Source: an uncultured Collinsella sp. (GTDB lineage Bacteria; Actinomycetota; Coriobacteriia; Coriobacteriales; Coriobacteriaceae). From it: a stretch of DNA of 64,000 nt. Below, one piece after another: positions 1-7,612 of the stretch. The translations under genes and the position numbers were made by a program. The stretch is taken from NCBI GenBank assembly GCA_934668875.1, contig CAKUON010000011.1, positions 18,007-82,006 of the forward strand, written 5' to 3'. Each line of letters starts with the position of its first letter. Positions within the stretch are counted from its first letter, which is position 1. The notes beneath the pieces are model-generated. The model saw only the letters and a list, made by a program, of their open reading frames with translations, was not told where the DNA came from and did not search any database.

Positions 1-2
1 AG

Positions 3-428
3 CGCTATGACGTTTCCGTTGAGCACATGCCCACCGGCGTCGACCGCTTTGGCGCCGTGGTGCAGGAGCAGGACGTTCACGATTCGCTGTACTCGCTTGT
101 GGGCGACATTCAGCAGGAGGTCGAGCCGCTCGAGATCGAGGTTGTCGAGGGCTTGGCGCTCATCGCGACCGTCGGCCGTAACCTGCGCGGCCGTGCAGGT
201 ATCTCGGGCCATCTGTTTGGCATGCTTGGCCAGGCCGGCGTGAGCGTGCGCATGATTTCGCAGAGCTGCGACGAGATCAACATCATTATCGGCGTCGAGG
301 AGAAGGACTTCGACCTGGCGATTCAGACCATTTACCGTGCCTTCTCCGACGAAAACGGCATCGTGAAGGTCTCCGACCTGGAGGCTCCCGCACCGGTCGA
401 TCCCGCCCTGGCCTCGCTCCACAAGTAG
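3..428 (+). CDS. lysC: Aspartate kinase, C-terminal part (5' truncated by the window)
   Basis: Only the last 141 codons are present; the frame is open from base 3. They cover the regulatory ACT domains of aspartate kinase, which phosphorylates aspartate in the first step of lysine, threonine and methionine synthesis. The family motif VEHMPTG near the left edge and the ACT signature around GRNLRGRAGISGHLF and MISQSCDEINI support this. Aspartate-semialdehyde dehydrogenase, the next enzyme of the pathway, lies 175 bp downstream on the same strand, which reinforces the call. A hairpin and an intrinsic terminator follow the stop, so asd may have its own promoter. The catalytic domain and feedback class cannot be judged from this fragment. 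Confidence 0.9.
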   Translation, partial: RYDVSVEHMPTGVDRFGAVVQEQDVHDSLYSLVGDIQQEVEPLEIEVVEGLALIATVGRNLRGRAGISGHLFGMLGQAGVSVRMISQSCDEINIIIGVEEKDFDLAIQTIYRAFSDENGIVKVSDLEAPAPVDPALASLHK

Positions 429-440
429 CTGCTATCTCGC

Positions 441-470
441 TAGATTTTTGAGTCATGTCTCAAAAATCTA
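441..470. other. Perfect 12-bp hairpin after the aspartate kinase stop
   Basis: TAGATTTTTGAG (441-452) and its exact reverse complement (459-470) flank a 6-nt loop. It starts 12 bases after the stop codon and has no T tract after it, so it is either a 3'-end stabiliser or half of a double terminator with the hairpin at 502-528. Confidence 0.6.
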
Positions 471-501
471 CAGCGGGGCGTTTCGTTTCGGTTTCGTTTC
501 G

Positions 502-534
502 ACGGGGCGGGTTTTGTGTCCGCCCCGTTCTTGT
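502..534 (+). terminator. Intrinsic terminator of the aspartate kinase gene
   Basis: ACGGGGCGG (502-510) pairs with CCGCCCCGT (520-528) around a 9-nt loop, followed by TTCTTGT. A TATAAA at 534-539 directly after it could be the -10 of an asd promoter, but no good -35 is visible. Confidence 0.65.
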
Positions 535-603
535 ATAAACTGGGCAAGAATATCTGGCCTGCTTGGCGTGCGGGCGATAGCCACAACCTTTAAAGGGGGA
601 AGC

Positions 604-1629
604 ATGAAACAGTACACGGTTGCTATTTTGGGCGCGACGGGAGCCGTGGGCACCCAGATGTTCGAGTGTCTCAACGAGCAGGAGTTTCCGGTCGGCAAGC
701 TCAAACTGCTAGCGAGCGCGCGCTCTGCGGGCAAGACCGTCGAGTTCCGCGGCGAGCAGGTTGTGATCGAAGAGGCTTGCCCCGAGGCCTTTGAGGGCTG
801 CGACATCGTACTCGGCGCTGCCGGCGACGATATCGCCAAGGAGCTGCTGCCCGAGGCCGTCAAGCGCGGCGCCGTCGTGGTCGACAACAGCCACGCCTTC
901 CGCATGGATCCCGAGGTTCCGCTGGTCGTGCCCGAGATCAATGCCGAGGATATCAAGTGGCATCACGGCCTTATCGCCAATCCCAACTGCGCGACCATCA
1001 TCGGCCTGGTTCCCACGTGGCCGCTGCACCAGCTTGCTGGCGTGAAGCGCATGATCGTGTCCACGTATCAGGCAGCTTCGGGCGCCGGTGCCCCCGGTAT
1101 GGCCGAGCTCGAGGCTCAGCTGGCCGCCCTGGGCCGCGGCGAGGAGATTCCCGAGCCGCGTGCATTTGTCGCTCAGCTGGCGAGCAACCTGATTCCGCAG
1201 ATCGGCGGCGTCAAGGAGGAGGGCTTTACCTCCGAGGAGATGAAGCTGCAAAACGAGGGCCGCAAGATCATGCATCTGCCCGAGCTGCGCGTGAACTGCA
1301 CCTGCGTGCGCGTGCCCGTGCTGCGTTCGCACTCCGAGAGCATTACGCTCGAGTTTGAGCGCGACATTACGGTCGAGGAGGCTCGTGCTGCGCTGTCTGC
1401 CGCTCCGGGCGTCAAGCTGGTTGACGATATGGCTGCCGAGGATGCACACGATCGCTTCCCCATGCCAATGGACACCTCCGACCAGGATTTGATTTGGGTC
1501 GGCCGTGTGCGCCGCGACATCTCGAACCCTGAGGCCGCGCGCGGCATCACCTTCTGGTGCTGCGGCGACCAAATCCGTAAGGGCGCGGCAACCAACGCCG
1601 TCCAGATTGCTAAGCTGCTCTGCGAGTAG
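604..1629 (+). CDS. asd: Aspartate-semialdehyde dehydrogenase
   Basis: A 341-residue NADPH-dependent enzyme that reduces beta-aspartyl phosphate to aspartate semialdehyde in the cytoplasm, the branch point to lysine/diaminopimelate, threonine and methionine. The N terminus has the nucleotide-binding motif GATGAVG; the catalytic cysteine is Cys129 in NPNCATI; a conserved histidine is His243 in RSHSE. The length fits the bacterial family. The ATG at 604 was chosen because AAAGGGGGA lies just upstream; the reading frame is open further upstream but without a comparable ribosome-binding site. It follows the aspartate kinase gene, so the pair covers two consecutive steps. A long nested palindrome begins 16 bases after the stop and may act as its 3' end. 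Confidence 0.97.
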   Translation: MKQYTVAILGATGAVGTQMFECLNEQEFPVGKLKLLASARSAGKTVEFRGEQVVIEEACPEAFEGCDIVLGAAGDDIAKELLPEAVKRGAVVVDNSHAFRMDPEVPLVVPEINAEDIKWHHGLIANPNCATIIGLVPTWPLHQLAGVKRMIVSTYQAASGAGAPGMAELEAQLAALGRGEEIPEPRAFVAQLASNLIPQIGGVKEEGFTSEEMKLQNEGRKIMHLPELRVNCTCVRVPVLRSHSESITLEFERDITVEEARAALSAAPGVKLVDDMAAEDAHDRFPMPMDTSDQDLIWVGRVRRDISNPEAARGITFWCCGDQIRKGAATNAVQIAKLLCE

Positions 1630-1645
1630 TGCGACCTGTCCGGCG

Positions 1646-1767
1646 GGGGCCGGGCTTAGTTTTCAAAACGTCCTCGACCATGTGTGGCGCCTTGTCCTGC
1701 TCCTTCGGAGCCGCGGACAAGGCGCCACACTGGTCTGCGGAGTGTTCTGAAAACTAAGCCCGGCCCC
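1646..1767. repeat. Nested long inverted repeat (122 bp) after asd
   Basis: Outer arms of 20 bp (1646-1665 and 1748-1767) are exact reverse complements. Inside them a 16-bp perfect stem (1682-1697 with 1715-1730) encloses a small GCTCC-TTC-GGAGC hairpin. No T tract follows and no coding sequence fits. It may terminate or protect the asd transcript, or be a mobile palindromic element. Confidence 0.85.
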
Positions 1768-2040
1768 TGCCTGCGGTGACTCGGCTGCGAGCGGCCTGCG
1801 ATGGGGCCGTTGCTGGTTGGGGCCGCTGGGCTGATGTGGGGGCACGTGGCCGTTGCAGGTCCTGGTCTCGGCGGCGGCCCCGGCGCTTCGCGCCTGCCGC
1901 CTTGGGGGACTGCGGAGCGCGGCCGGCAGCTGCGGCGCCTTGGGCCTGCTGCCTGCGGGGACTTTGGGATCGTGCGGCAGCTGCGGCGCTGTCGCGCCTG
2001 CTGCCTTGGGTGACTTTGGGGTCGATTGGGGTTGTCTGCA
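1768..2040. other. GC-rich spacer with short imperfect direct repeats
   Basis: No gene is supported here. The sequence is very GC-rich and internally repetitive: CGGCAGCTGCGGCGC occurs at 1924-1938 and 1975-1989, each with a related TTGGG-rich tract nearby, giving a period of about 51 bp. Open frames across it are compositional artefacts without ribosome-binding sites. Confidence 0.5.
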
Positions 2041-2083
2041 CAATTCGCGGTATTATGTTGCGGAGTTTTGAAAGGAGCCGCTG

Positions 2084-2662
2084 GTGGTCACGACGACATT
2101 TGCCTCGCCTTTGGGCGAAATCTTGCTTGCCGCTGATGGCCGCGGTTTGACGGGGCTTTGGTTTGAGGGGCAGGAGCACTTTGGCTCTACGCTGCTCAAA
2201 GAGAATGCAGAGCATGTCGAGGGTGCCGATGCGGTTTCTGGTGCCGGAGGGATGTCTTCGGCAAATCCCGCGAATGGCGCAGCCTCATCGGTGCTTGAGC
2301 GTTCTTGGGCTTGGCTGAATGCTTATTTTGCTGGTCAGGAGCCTCGGTTTACGCCGCCGTTGCATATGATCGGCACGGCGTTTCAGCGTGAGGTTTGGTT
2401 CGAGCTTCTTTCTATTCCGCGTGGTGAGGTCGCTACGTATGGCGAGATCGCCCAGCGTGTCGCGGCGCGACATCGCGTGCCGGGTAATGAGGCCCCCGTT
2501 GTATCTCCCCGTGCTGTGGGGGCTGCGGTTGCGCGCAATCCTATTTCGATCATCGTGCCGTGCCATCGCGTGGTCGCTGCCGACGGCTCGCTCAACGGAT
2601 ATGCCGGCGGTCTCGACCGCAAGGAATGGCTGCTCCGGCTTGAGGGCGCGTACGAGGAATAG
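2084..2662 (+). CDS. ogt: Methylated-DNA--protein-cysteine methyltransferase
   Basis: A 192-residue suicide repair protein that transfers the alkyl group from O6-alkylguanine in DNA to its own cysteine. The active-site motif PCHRV is present, with the acceptor at Cys160, followed by the conserved NGYAGGLDRKEWLL segment. The helix-turn-helix part is recognisable at about residues 100-150 (FQREVWFELLSIPRGEVATYGEIA). A GTG start at 2084 is preceded by AAAGGAG. The protein is about 20-30 residues longer than typical relatives because of an Ala/Gly/Ser-rich insertion at about residues 45-68, which looks like a flexible linker between the N-terminal and catalytic domains. The gene stands alone. Confidence 0.95.
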   Translation: MVTTTFASPLGEILLAADGRGLTGLWFEGQEHFGSTLLKENAEHVEGADAVSGAGGMSSANPANGAASSVLERSWAWLNAYFAGQEPRFTPPLHMIGTAFQREVWFELLSIPRGEVATYGEIAQRVAARHRVPGNEAPVVSPRAVGAAVARNPISIIVPCHRVVAADGSLNGYAGGLDRKEWLLRLEGAYEE

Positions 2663-2890
2663 CGCCAGGGCACTTTGCATGACGAAGGCGCCGCGAAGGG
2701 ACGAGTCGCTGTCCTTTCGCGCCCGGCATGCGTCAAAGCGCTCGACACGTGCGCCTTAAGTTTGGCTAAGCCACATCCTGCGCATTTGAAAACGCGCAGG
2801 TTGAGCAGCTAAGGCTGCGCTAAGGCAGCTAGCGGTGCGCTATCATCGGCAGTATCAAAACCCGTATAGCCATGCGCCAAAGGAGCAACT

Positions 2891-3580
2891 ATGAAGCTGA
2901 TGCTTGCCGAGGACGAACCCGGCCTCTCCCGCGCCCTTACCGCGATTCTTCAACATAGCGACTACGAGGTCGACACCGCGCTCGATGGTCTGACGGCGCT
3001 CGAGTATCTGCTCGCTAACGACTATGACGCCGCGATTCTGGACATCATGATGCCTGGCATGGACGGCATTGAGGTGCTCAAGCGCACACGTGAGGCCGGT
3101 AAACGTCTGCCCATCATCATGCTTACGGCAAAAAGCGAGGTGTCCGATAAGGTCGAGGGCTTGGACGCCGGCGCCAACGATTACCTGACTAAGCCGTTTG
3201 CCGCCAAGGAGCTGCTTGCGCGCATTCGTGCCATGACGCGCGCCGCGACGGCAATTGACGCCACTACGCTCAGCGTGGGCAATGTGCGCCTCGACACGGC
3301 GGCTTGCACGCTTGTCGGTCCCTTGGGTGAGGAGCACCTGGCCAATCGTGAGTTTCAGCTTATGGAGCTCTTTATGCGCAACGCCGACACGCGTATGCCC
3401 ACCGAACGTCTGATGCTCGAGGTCTGGGGTGAGGACGCGCCTGAGGGTGCCAACGTGGTGTGGGTCTATATCTCGTACCTGCGCAAAAAGCTGACGGCGC
3501 TGGGTACCAACGTGGCCATCCGCGCATCGCGCAATCAGGGCTATTCGCTTGAGGTGATTGAGGAGGGCGAGCAGGCGTGA
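2891..3580 (+). CDS. OmpR-family response regulator
   Basis: A 229-residue two-component response regulator. The receiver domain (residues 1-115) has the acidic pair in LAEDEPG, the phospho-acceptor Asp51 in ILDIMMPG, Thr79 and Lys101 in LTKPF. The C-terminal half is a winged helix of the OmpR/PhoB type (REFQLMELFM and VVWVYISYLRKKL). The upstream spacer has an imperfect hairpin (2777-2800) that may end the preceding transcript. The gene overlaps the histidine kinase by 4 bases, so the two are translationally coupled. The signal and target genes cannot be read from the sequence. Confidence 0.96.
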   Translation: MKLMLAEDEPGLSRALTAILQHSDYEVDTALDGLTALEYLLANDYDAAILDIMMPGMDGIEVLKRTREAGKRLPIIMLTAKSEVSDKVEGLDAGANDYLTKPFAAKELLARIRAMTRAATAIDATTLSVGNVRLDTAACTLVGPLGEEHLANREFQLMELFMRNADTRMPTERLMLEVWGEDAPEGANVVWVYISYLRKKLTALGTNVAIRASRNQGYSLEVIEEGEQA

Positions 3581-4950
3581 GCGTGCGCGCGTGGTGGAAG
3601 CACGTGACTGAGCGGTTTCGTGCCACCTTTCGTAGTGCGGGGCGGGCAAATTCTGCTGACGCATTGGGCCGCCGCCTGCGTCGCAAGTTTATCCTCGTTG
3701 CCATGGGCGCCGTGACCGTGGTGCTCACGCTCATCATTGTCGGCATCAATGTCGTGAATTACTCGCACGTCTGCAAAATGGCCGATGCGCGCTTGGACTA
3801 TATCTTGGCAGGCAAGGGCGGCATCGATTGGACAGATGAGCCTAAGACCGACCCCGGCCAGGATGTGGGCGCCGGTAAGGCCGCTGCAGGTGACCGGGTG
3901 GCCGTGCGCGCCGGGCATTTTGAAGGTATGACGGCGGAATCTCCCTTCGACACGCGCTACTTTACGGTGACGCTTGTCGATGGACAGGTGGTCGATGTCA
4001 ATACCGCCCGCATTGCCGCGGTGGGCGCCAAGCGTGCCGCCCGTATTGCCATGGGGCTGGATTCCAAGGGATGGACTTCGGGCTTTTCTGGTAACTACCG
4101 TTATACGGCTACGGTTCAGGGCGACAAGACAACCTATGTGTTCGTGGACTGTTCGCGCGAGCTTGCAAGTTTCCATTCGTTTTTGAGCGCGAGTGTGGCA
4201 ATCAGCTGCATTGGCTGGCTGGCGGTGCTGGCAATTGTAACGGCCGCCTCGGGCGCCGTGATTCGACCGATGGTCGAGAGCTACAGCAAGCAAAAGCGCT
4301 TTATTACCGATGCGAGCCACGAGATCAAGACACCGCTGGCTGTGATTGATGCCGCGAACGAGGTGCAAGAGATTGAAAGCGGCGAGAGTGAGTGGACGCA
4401 GAGTATTCACGAGCAGGTGGCGCGACTGACGGCACTTACGGAGCGTCTGGTATTTTTGGCGCGCATGGACGAGGGCTCGGCGGGCTTTACCATGGCGTCG
4501 ATCGATCTCTCGGAGGCAGTTGACAAGGCGGCCGCGCCGTTTGAATCGGTGGCGGTCTCGCGCGGCAAGCGCCTGTCGATGTCGGTCGCGACCGGCGTGC
4601 GCGCTCATGCCGATGCTGCGGCGGTGACGCAGGTGGTTGAGTTGCTGCTGGACAACGCCACGCGCTATGCGAGCGAGGGCAGCGTGATCGAGTTGAGTCT
4701 GCGCGCCGTTTCGCGCGGTGCGGGCAAAGGCTCGGCAGAGCTTGTCGTATCGAACGCTGTAAACGAGCTGCCCGAAGGCGACCTGGACCGATTGTTCGAC
4801 CGCTTCTATCGTGCGGACGTGTCGCGCAGCTCCAAGACAGGCGGCTCGGGTGTGGGCCTATCCGTCGTGCGCGCCATCGCCGAGGCCCATGGCGGCTCTG
4901 CTACCGTATCTGGCCACGACCATCAGATCACCTTCACCGTCCGCCTCTAA
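3577..4950 (+). CDS. Sensor histidine kinase
   Basis: A 457-residue membrane histidine kinase, partner of the response regulator it overlaps (GTG start inside the TGA stop). A first membrane segment lies at about residues 41-63, then an extracytoplasmic sensor of about 135 residues, then a second membrane segment at about 205-228. The dimerisation and phospho-acceptor box is FITDASHEIKTPLAV with His248; the ATPase part has N, G1 and G2 boxes (LLDNATRYA, GGSGVGLSV). No HAMP domain is obvious. A REP-like palindrome starts at its stop codon, and no conventional terminator with a T tract follows. Confidence 0.95.
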   Translation: MSVRAWWKHVTERFRATFRSAGRANSADALGRRLRRKFILVAMGAVTVVLTLIIVGINVVNYSHVCKMADARLDYILAGKGGIDWTDEPKTDPGQDVGAGKAAAGDRVAVRAGHFEGMTAESPFDTRYFTVTLVDGQVVDVNTARIAAVGAKRAARIAMGLDSKGWTSGFSGNYRYTATVQGDKTTYVFVDCSRELASFHSFLSASVAISCIGWLAVLAIVTAASGAVIRPMVESYSKQKRFITDASHEIKTPLAVIDAANEVQEIESGESEWTQSIHEQVARLTALTERLVFLARMDEGSAGFTMASIDLSEAVDKAAAPFESVAVSRGKRLSMSVATGVRAHADAAAVTQVVELLLDNATRYASEGSVIELSLRAVSRGAGKGSAELVVSNAVNELPEGDLDRLFDRFYRADVSRSSKTGGSGVGLSVVRAIAEAHGGSATVSGHDHQITFTVRL

Positions 4951-4988
4951 AACCTGCAAAAAGGGACAGGTTTGTTTTGGCAGGTTTT
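4949..4988. repeat. REP-like palindrome, CTGCC subfamily
   Basis: Arms AAAACCTGC and GGCAGGTTTT flank AAAAAGGGACAGG. The left arm lacks one C compared with the other copies. The tail TTTTATCTGGGGAAACG matches the tail of copies at 11085, 32078 and 61120. It overlaps the stop codon of the histidine kinase gene. Confidence 0.85.
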
Positions 4989-5083
4989 ATCTGGGGAAAC
5001 GTCGACGGAGGAGGCTGTGGGCTGAGGGTACGTTCCGGCGTGACACTGTGGAGTGCGACGCACTTTCCTCTTGGGCGCCTGGC

Positions 5084-5253
5084 GGAAACTGCATCCCAGT
5101 TTGAGGCTTCAGAACGGGACGCAGTTTCCCCTAGGGGATCGTTTCGGAAACGGTATCCCAGTTTGGACCCTCGGAACGGGATGCGCTTTCCGAATGGAGG
5201 CTCAGACGGAAACCGTGTCCCGGAATACAGCCTCAGAGTGGCATGCCGTTTCC
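5084..5253. repeat. Tandem array of three 62-bp palindromic units
   Basis: Units start at 5084, 5146 and 5208, an exact 62-bp period. Each begins GGAAAC..TCCC and ends with the near reverse complement (for example GGAAACTGCATCCC with GGGACGCAGTTTCC), so every unit can fold on itself. A degenerate half unit (GTGCGACGCACTTTCC, about 5052-5067) precedes the array. It occupies the spacer between the convergent histidine kinase and CLC genes; no gene is seen in 4951-5281. Confidence 0.8.
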
Positions 5254-5281
5254 GGTTGAGACCACCTGCTTGGACATCTTT

Positions 5282-6517
5282 CTACGCCCGCTCCTGCAGG
5301 GCGTAGATCGATTTGTCCATGTTGAACAGATATGCCACAACGCAGACGATGAAGAACGCCGGCAGATTACCGAAACCGAAGACCTCGCAGCCAATGAGGA
5401 TCGGCGCGAGTAGCGTGTTGGTGGCGCTGCCAAAGACGGCGGCGTATCCCAGCGCAGCGCAGAGCTCGACGGGCATGCCGAGAATCCCGGCGAGCACGAC
5501 ACCCAGGCTTGCTCCGATGGAGAACAGCGGCGTTACCTCACCACCTTGATATCCTGCGGCAAGCGTGGCGATGGTGAGTGTGAATTTGAGCGCCCAGTCC
5601 CAAGGCATGATGGTGACCTTGCCGTCACCGTTGAGCGCCGCCGATATCAGGTTGGTGCCAAGGCCGCAGTATCGCCCCTGCCACAGCACGAACAGAATCG
5701 CCGACAGCGCAAGGCCCATAACGGCAACGCGTATGTAAGGGCTGGGGAGCAGCCGCGCTGCAAGGGTCTTGGCATGGGCAAGGCACCAGGCAAAAGCTCC
5801 ACCGACCATACCAAACGCGATACCCAACAGCGCCAGCTGTCTAAGACCGGAGAGGTCGAGCGCGTACGAGGCGGCAACGGCGACTTCGAACTTCTCGAGC
5901 CCCAAGGCGCCGGAGGTCATGCTTGCGGCGAGCGATGCCGTGAGCGCGGGGAATAGCGCGCGGTATTCCATGCGTCCAGCGACCAATACCTCAATGGCAA
6001 AGACTGTGGCTGCCAGGGGTGTTCGGAAAAGTCCGGCAAAGCCGGCGGCCATACCGATGAGCAAAAACGTGTTGCCGGGGTCGCGGAAGGGCAGCCGGCG
6101 TCCAATCCAATGGGAGACGGTTGCGCCGATCTGTACAGCCACGCCCTCGCGTCCCGCGCTGCCGCCAAAGAGGTGCGTCCCCCACGTGCTCAGCATGATG
6201 AGCGGCACCAAACGCGGGGAGATGGCGTTCTCGCGTCCATGGCCCACATCGAACACCAAGCTCATGCCACGGTCGGTGCCTTTGCCCCAGGTACGGTAGG
6301 CGAACACGATGGCGAGGCCCATCAAGGCGAGGAAGGGGAGGAGCAGAGCAACATGTTCGTCGCGAAAGGTGCCGATTGCCAGCAACACGCGGCCGAAGAG
6401 CGCGCAGACAGCACCAACGATAATGCCGACAGGGATTCCGGCAGCACCCATAAGAACGAGGCCGCTATAGGTGTTGAGTAGGCGTTTGGCTTTAATTGAT
6501 ATGGCGCTTTCCGGCAT
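5282..6517 (-). CDS. CLC-family anion channel/antiporter, fluoride-type motifs
   Basis: A 411-residue polytopic membrane protein of the CLC family. The gating-glutamate motif is GGSAGREGVAVQIG with Glu124, not the GREGP of classical chloride transporters, and the later filter segment reads QGGEVTPLFSIGASLG where chloride CLCs have GGIFAP. From what is known of the family, these variants resemble the CLC-F branch of fluoride/proton antiporters that protect cells from fluoride, so fluoride export is a reasonable inference; chloride transport is the alternative. No match to the fluoride riboswitch consensus was recognised upstream. A promoter-like sequence and two alternative hairpins lie in its leader (6534-6629). 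It is transcribed away from the GyrI-like gene. Confidence 0.9.
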   Translation of the reverse strand: MPESAISIKAKRLLNTYSGLVLMGAAGIPVGIIVGAVCALFGRVLLAIGTFRDEHVALLLPFLALMGLAIVFAYRTWGKGTDRGMSLVFDVGHGRENAISPRLVPLIMLSTWGTHLFGGSAGREGVAVQIGATVSHWIGRRLPFRDPGNTFLLIGMAAGFAGLFRTPLAATVFAIEVLVAGRMEYRALFPALTASLAASMTSGALGLEKFEVAVAASYALDLSGLRQLALLGIAFGMVGGAFAWCLAHAKTLAARLLPSPYIRVAVMGLALSAILFVLWQGRYCGLGTNLISAALNGDGKVTIMPWDWALKFTLTIATLAAGYQGGEVTPLFSIGASLGVVLAGILGMPVELCAALGYAAVFGSATNTLLAPILIGCEVFGFGNLPAFFIVCVVAYLFNMDKSIYALQERA

Positions 6518-6533
6518 GTTGCTTTCCGATGCG

Positions 6534-6589
6534 AGCTCTCTTGATATAAAAAGAGCTGGAGTTGCGCATCGTTGAGAGGCTTTCCAGCT
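6534..6589 (-). promoter_or_regulatory. Possible attenuator in the CLC gene leader
   Basis: Read on the minus strand, AGCTGGA (6589-6583) can pair with TCCAGCT (6560-6554), followed at once by CTTTTTATA, which resembles an intrinsic terminator. The same middle segment AGCTCT can instead pair with AGAGCT about 10 bases further on (to 6534). The two structures exclude each other, as in attenuators. The stems are only 6-7 bp, so this is tentative. Confidence 0.4.
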
Positions 6590-6600
6590 TTAGCGAAACA

Positions 6601-6629
6601 AACATATAAGATGTGATGACTCGCGTCAA
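6601..6629 (-). promoter_or_regulatory. Sigma-A-like promoter for the CLC gene
   Basis: On the minus strand TTGACG (-35, 6629-6624) is followed after 17 bases by TATGTT (-10, 6606-6601). The start codon lies about 85 bases downstream, leaving room for the hairpins at 6534-6589. Confidence 0.5.
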
Positions 6630-6702
6630 GAAAACTGCTGGGCGGCTTGGGACCGACTGGCTGGCTGGTGTCAGTGCCTGCTACGTGGCATGATGAGCCA
6701 CG

Positions 6703-7341
6703 TTACTCAGCAAGCTTAATGGGATGGCGAACTACTGTCTTGAGCTTCTCCGGTGCGCATTTGCGTGGGTCGGAGAGGTAGATCTCGTGATGAAGGCGGG
6801 CATTGGAAAAGTCGAGGGCATAGCCCTGCTCTGCCGCAAATTCATGCATGGTGTCTACGGTTGCCGGCTCGCTGTCGTAAGGTCCGGTATGCATGCACTG
6901 TACGCACAGGCCCTCGTCAACCTTAAGCAGCTCGACTGCGGGAAAGTCCAGTTTCTTTTTGGCGGTAGCTTCCGCGACGGCCCAGTCAAAGTCTGCCTGG
7001 GTGACGAAATCGGGCAAGCGGATGCACGAGATGAAGTTGAAGTCGTCCTTGCGCACATAGTCGATGTCGCTGCTGGGGGAGTCTTGCCACCAGAAGCCCT
7101 CGAGCGGCGGCACCACAAAGTCGAAATAGCCTTCGATGTTTCTTGAACCTTTCTTCGACATCTTTATGGTGTAAGCGACGCCGTAAAGCAATGGCAGGGT
7201 GCTTTGATACTCTCCGTCTTCAGCGTTTGGATCGCCCTTTCCGCGTACGGCGACGTAGCTCATGGGCGGGACGGTTACGATGCTTGGCTTGCCTGCCGGC
7301 CTATAGAGCTCCTTGCATTCCTTCTTGAAGTCGTACGCCAC
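6703..7341 (-). CDS. GyrI-like small-molecule-binding domain protein
   Basis: A 212-residue soluble protein of the GyrI-like/SOUL-related fold, recognised from the N-terminal segment IVTVPPMSYVAVRGKGDPN, the central PPLEGFWWQ segment and the C-terminal HHEIYLSDPRK ending, which is typical of stand-alone GyrI-like proteins annotated near stress genes. Members bind small hydrophobic ligands; some hydrolyse or sequester toxic compounds. No DNA-binding domain is fused to it. It uses a GTG start at 7341 with AAAGG upstream. The gene seems to be a single unit; its role here is unknown. Confidence 0.85.
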   Translation of the reverse strand: MAYDFKKECKELYRPAGKPSIVTVPPMSYVAVRGKGDPNAEDGEYQSTLPLLYGVAYTIKMSKKGSRNIEGYFDFVVPPLEGFWWQDSPSSDIDYVRKDDFNFISCIRLPDFVTQADFDWAVAEATAKKKLDFPAVELLKVDEGLCVQCMHTGPYDSEPATVDTMHEFAAEQGYALDFSNARLHHEIYLSDPRKCAPEKLKTVVRHPIKLAE

Positions 7342-7525
7342 GGTGGTCGCCTTTCTGCGGATGAGCTTGTTTGGACGGTAGCATCATATCATAGAAACGA
7401 ACAGCTGTTCGAAGAACTTGGCTGACAGATTGAGGTGCGTATTATGCGTTTGGCAGGCGGCCTGACTCCGTGGATGGCCCCTCTGTCGCCTCGTCGCTCT
7501 ACCAACACCCGCCATTTCCCCATAT

Positions 7526-7563
7526 AAAACCTGCCAAAATGAACCTGTCCCTTTTTGGTAGGT
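7526..7563. repeat. REP-like palindrome, CTGCC subfamily, inverted copy
   Basis: Reads AAAACCTGCC...GAACCTGTCCC...GGTAGGT, the reverse orientation of the other copies. It lies in the 271-bp spacer 7342-7612 upstream of the ABC transporter genes; nothing else was recognised in that spacer. Confidence 0.8.
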
Positions 7564-7612
7564 GCGAAATGGGTAATACTTAAGAGTTATCCGACCAGAT
7601 GGGAACCGATCG

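Noticed and set aside
709..1572. Long minus-strand frame opposite asd, and similar antisense frames at 2855-3664, 3541-4608 and 42610-43965
   Set aside because: All mirror strongly supported genes and have no start signals or domains of their own.
1776..2150. Several overlapping plus- and minus-strand frames in the GC-rich spacer after asd
   Set aside because: Low-complexity composition, no ribosome-binding sites, and no conserved domain; the strand and frame are not consistent.
5084..5253. CRISPR array
   Set aside because: The repeat period is constant but the units are palindromic and adjoin each other without unique spacers; no cas genes are near.
6518..6702. Fluoride riboswitch in front of the CLC gene
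   Set aside because: I could not find the conserved sequence pattern of that riboswitch in the minus-strand leader.
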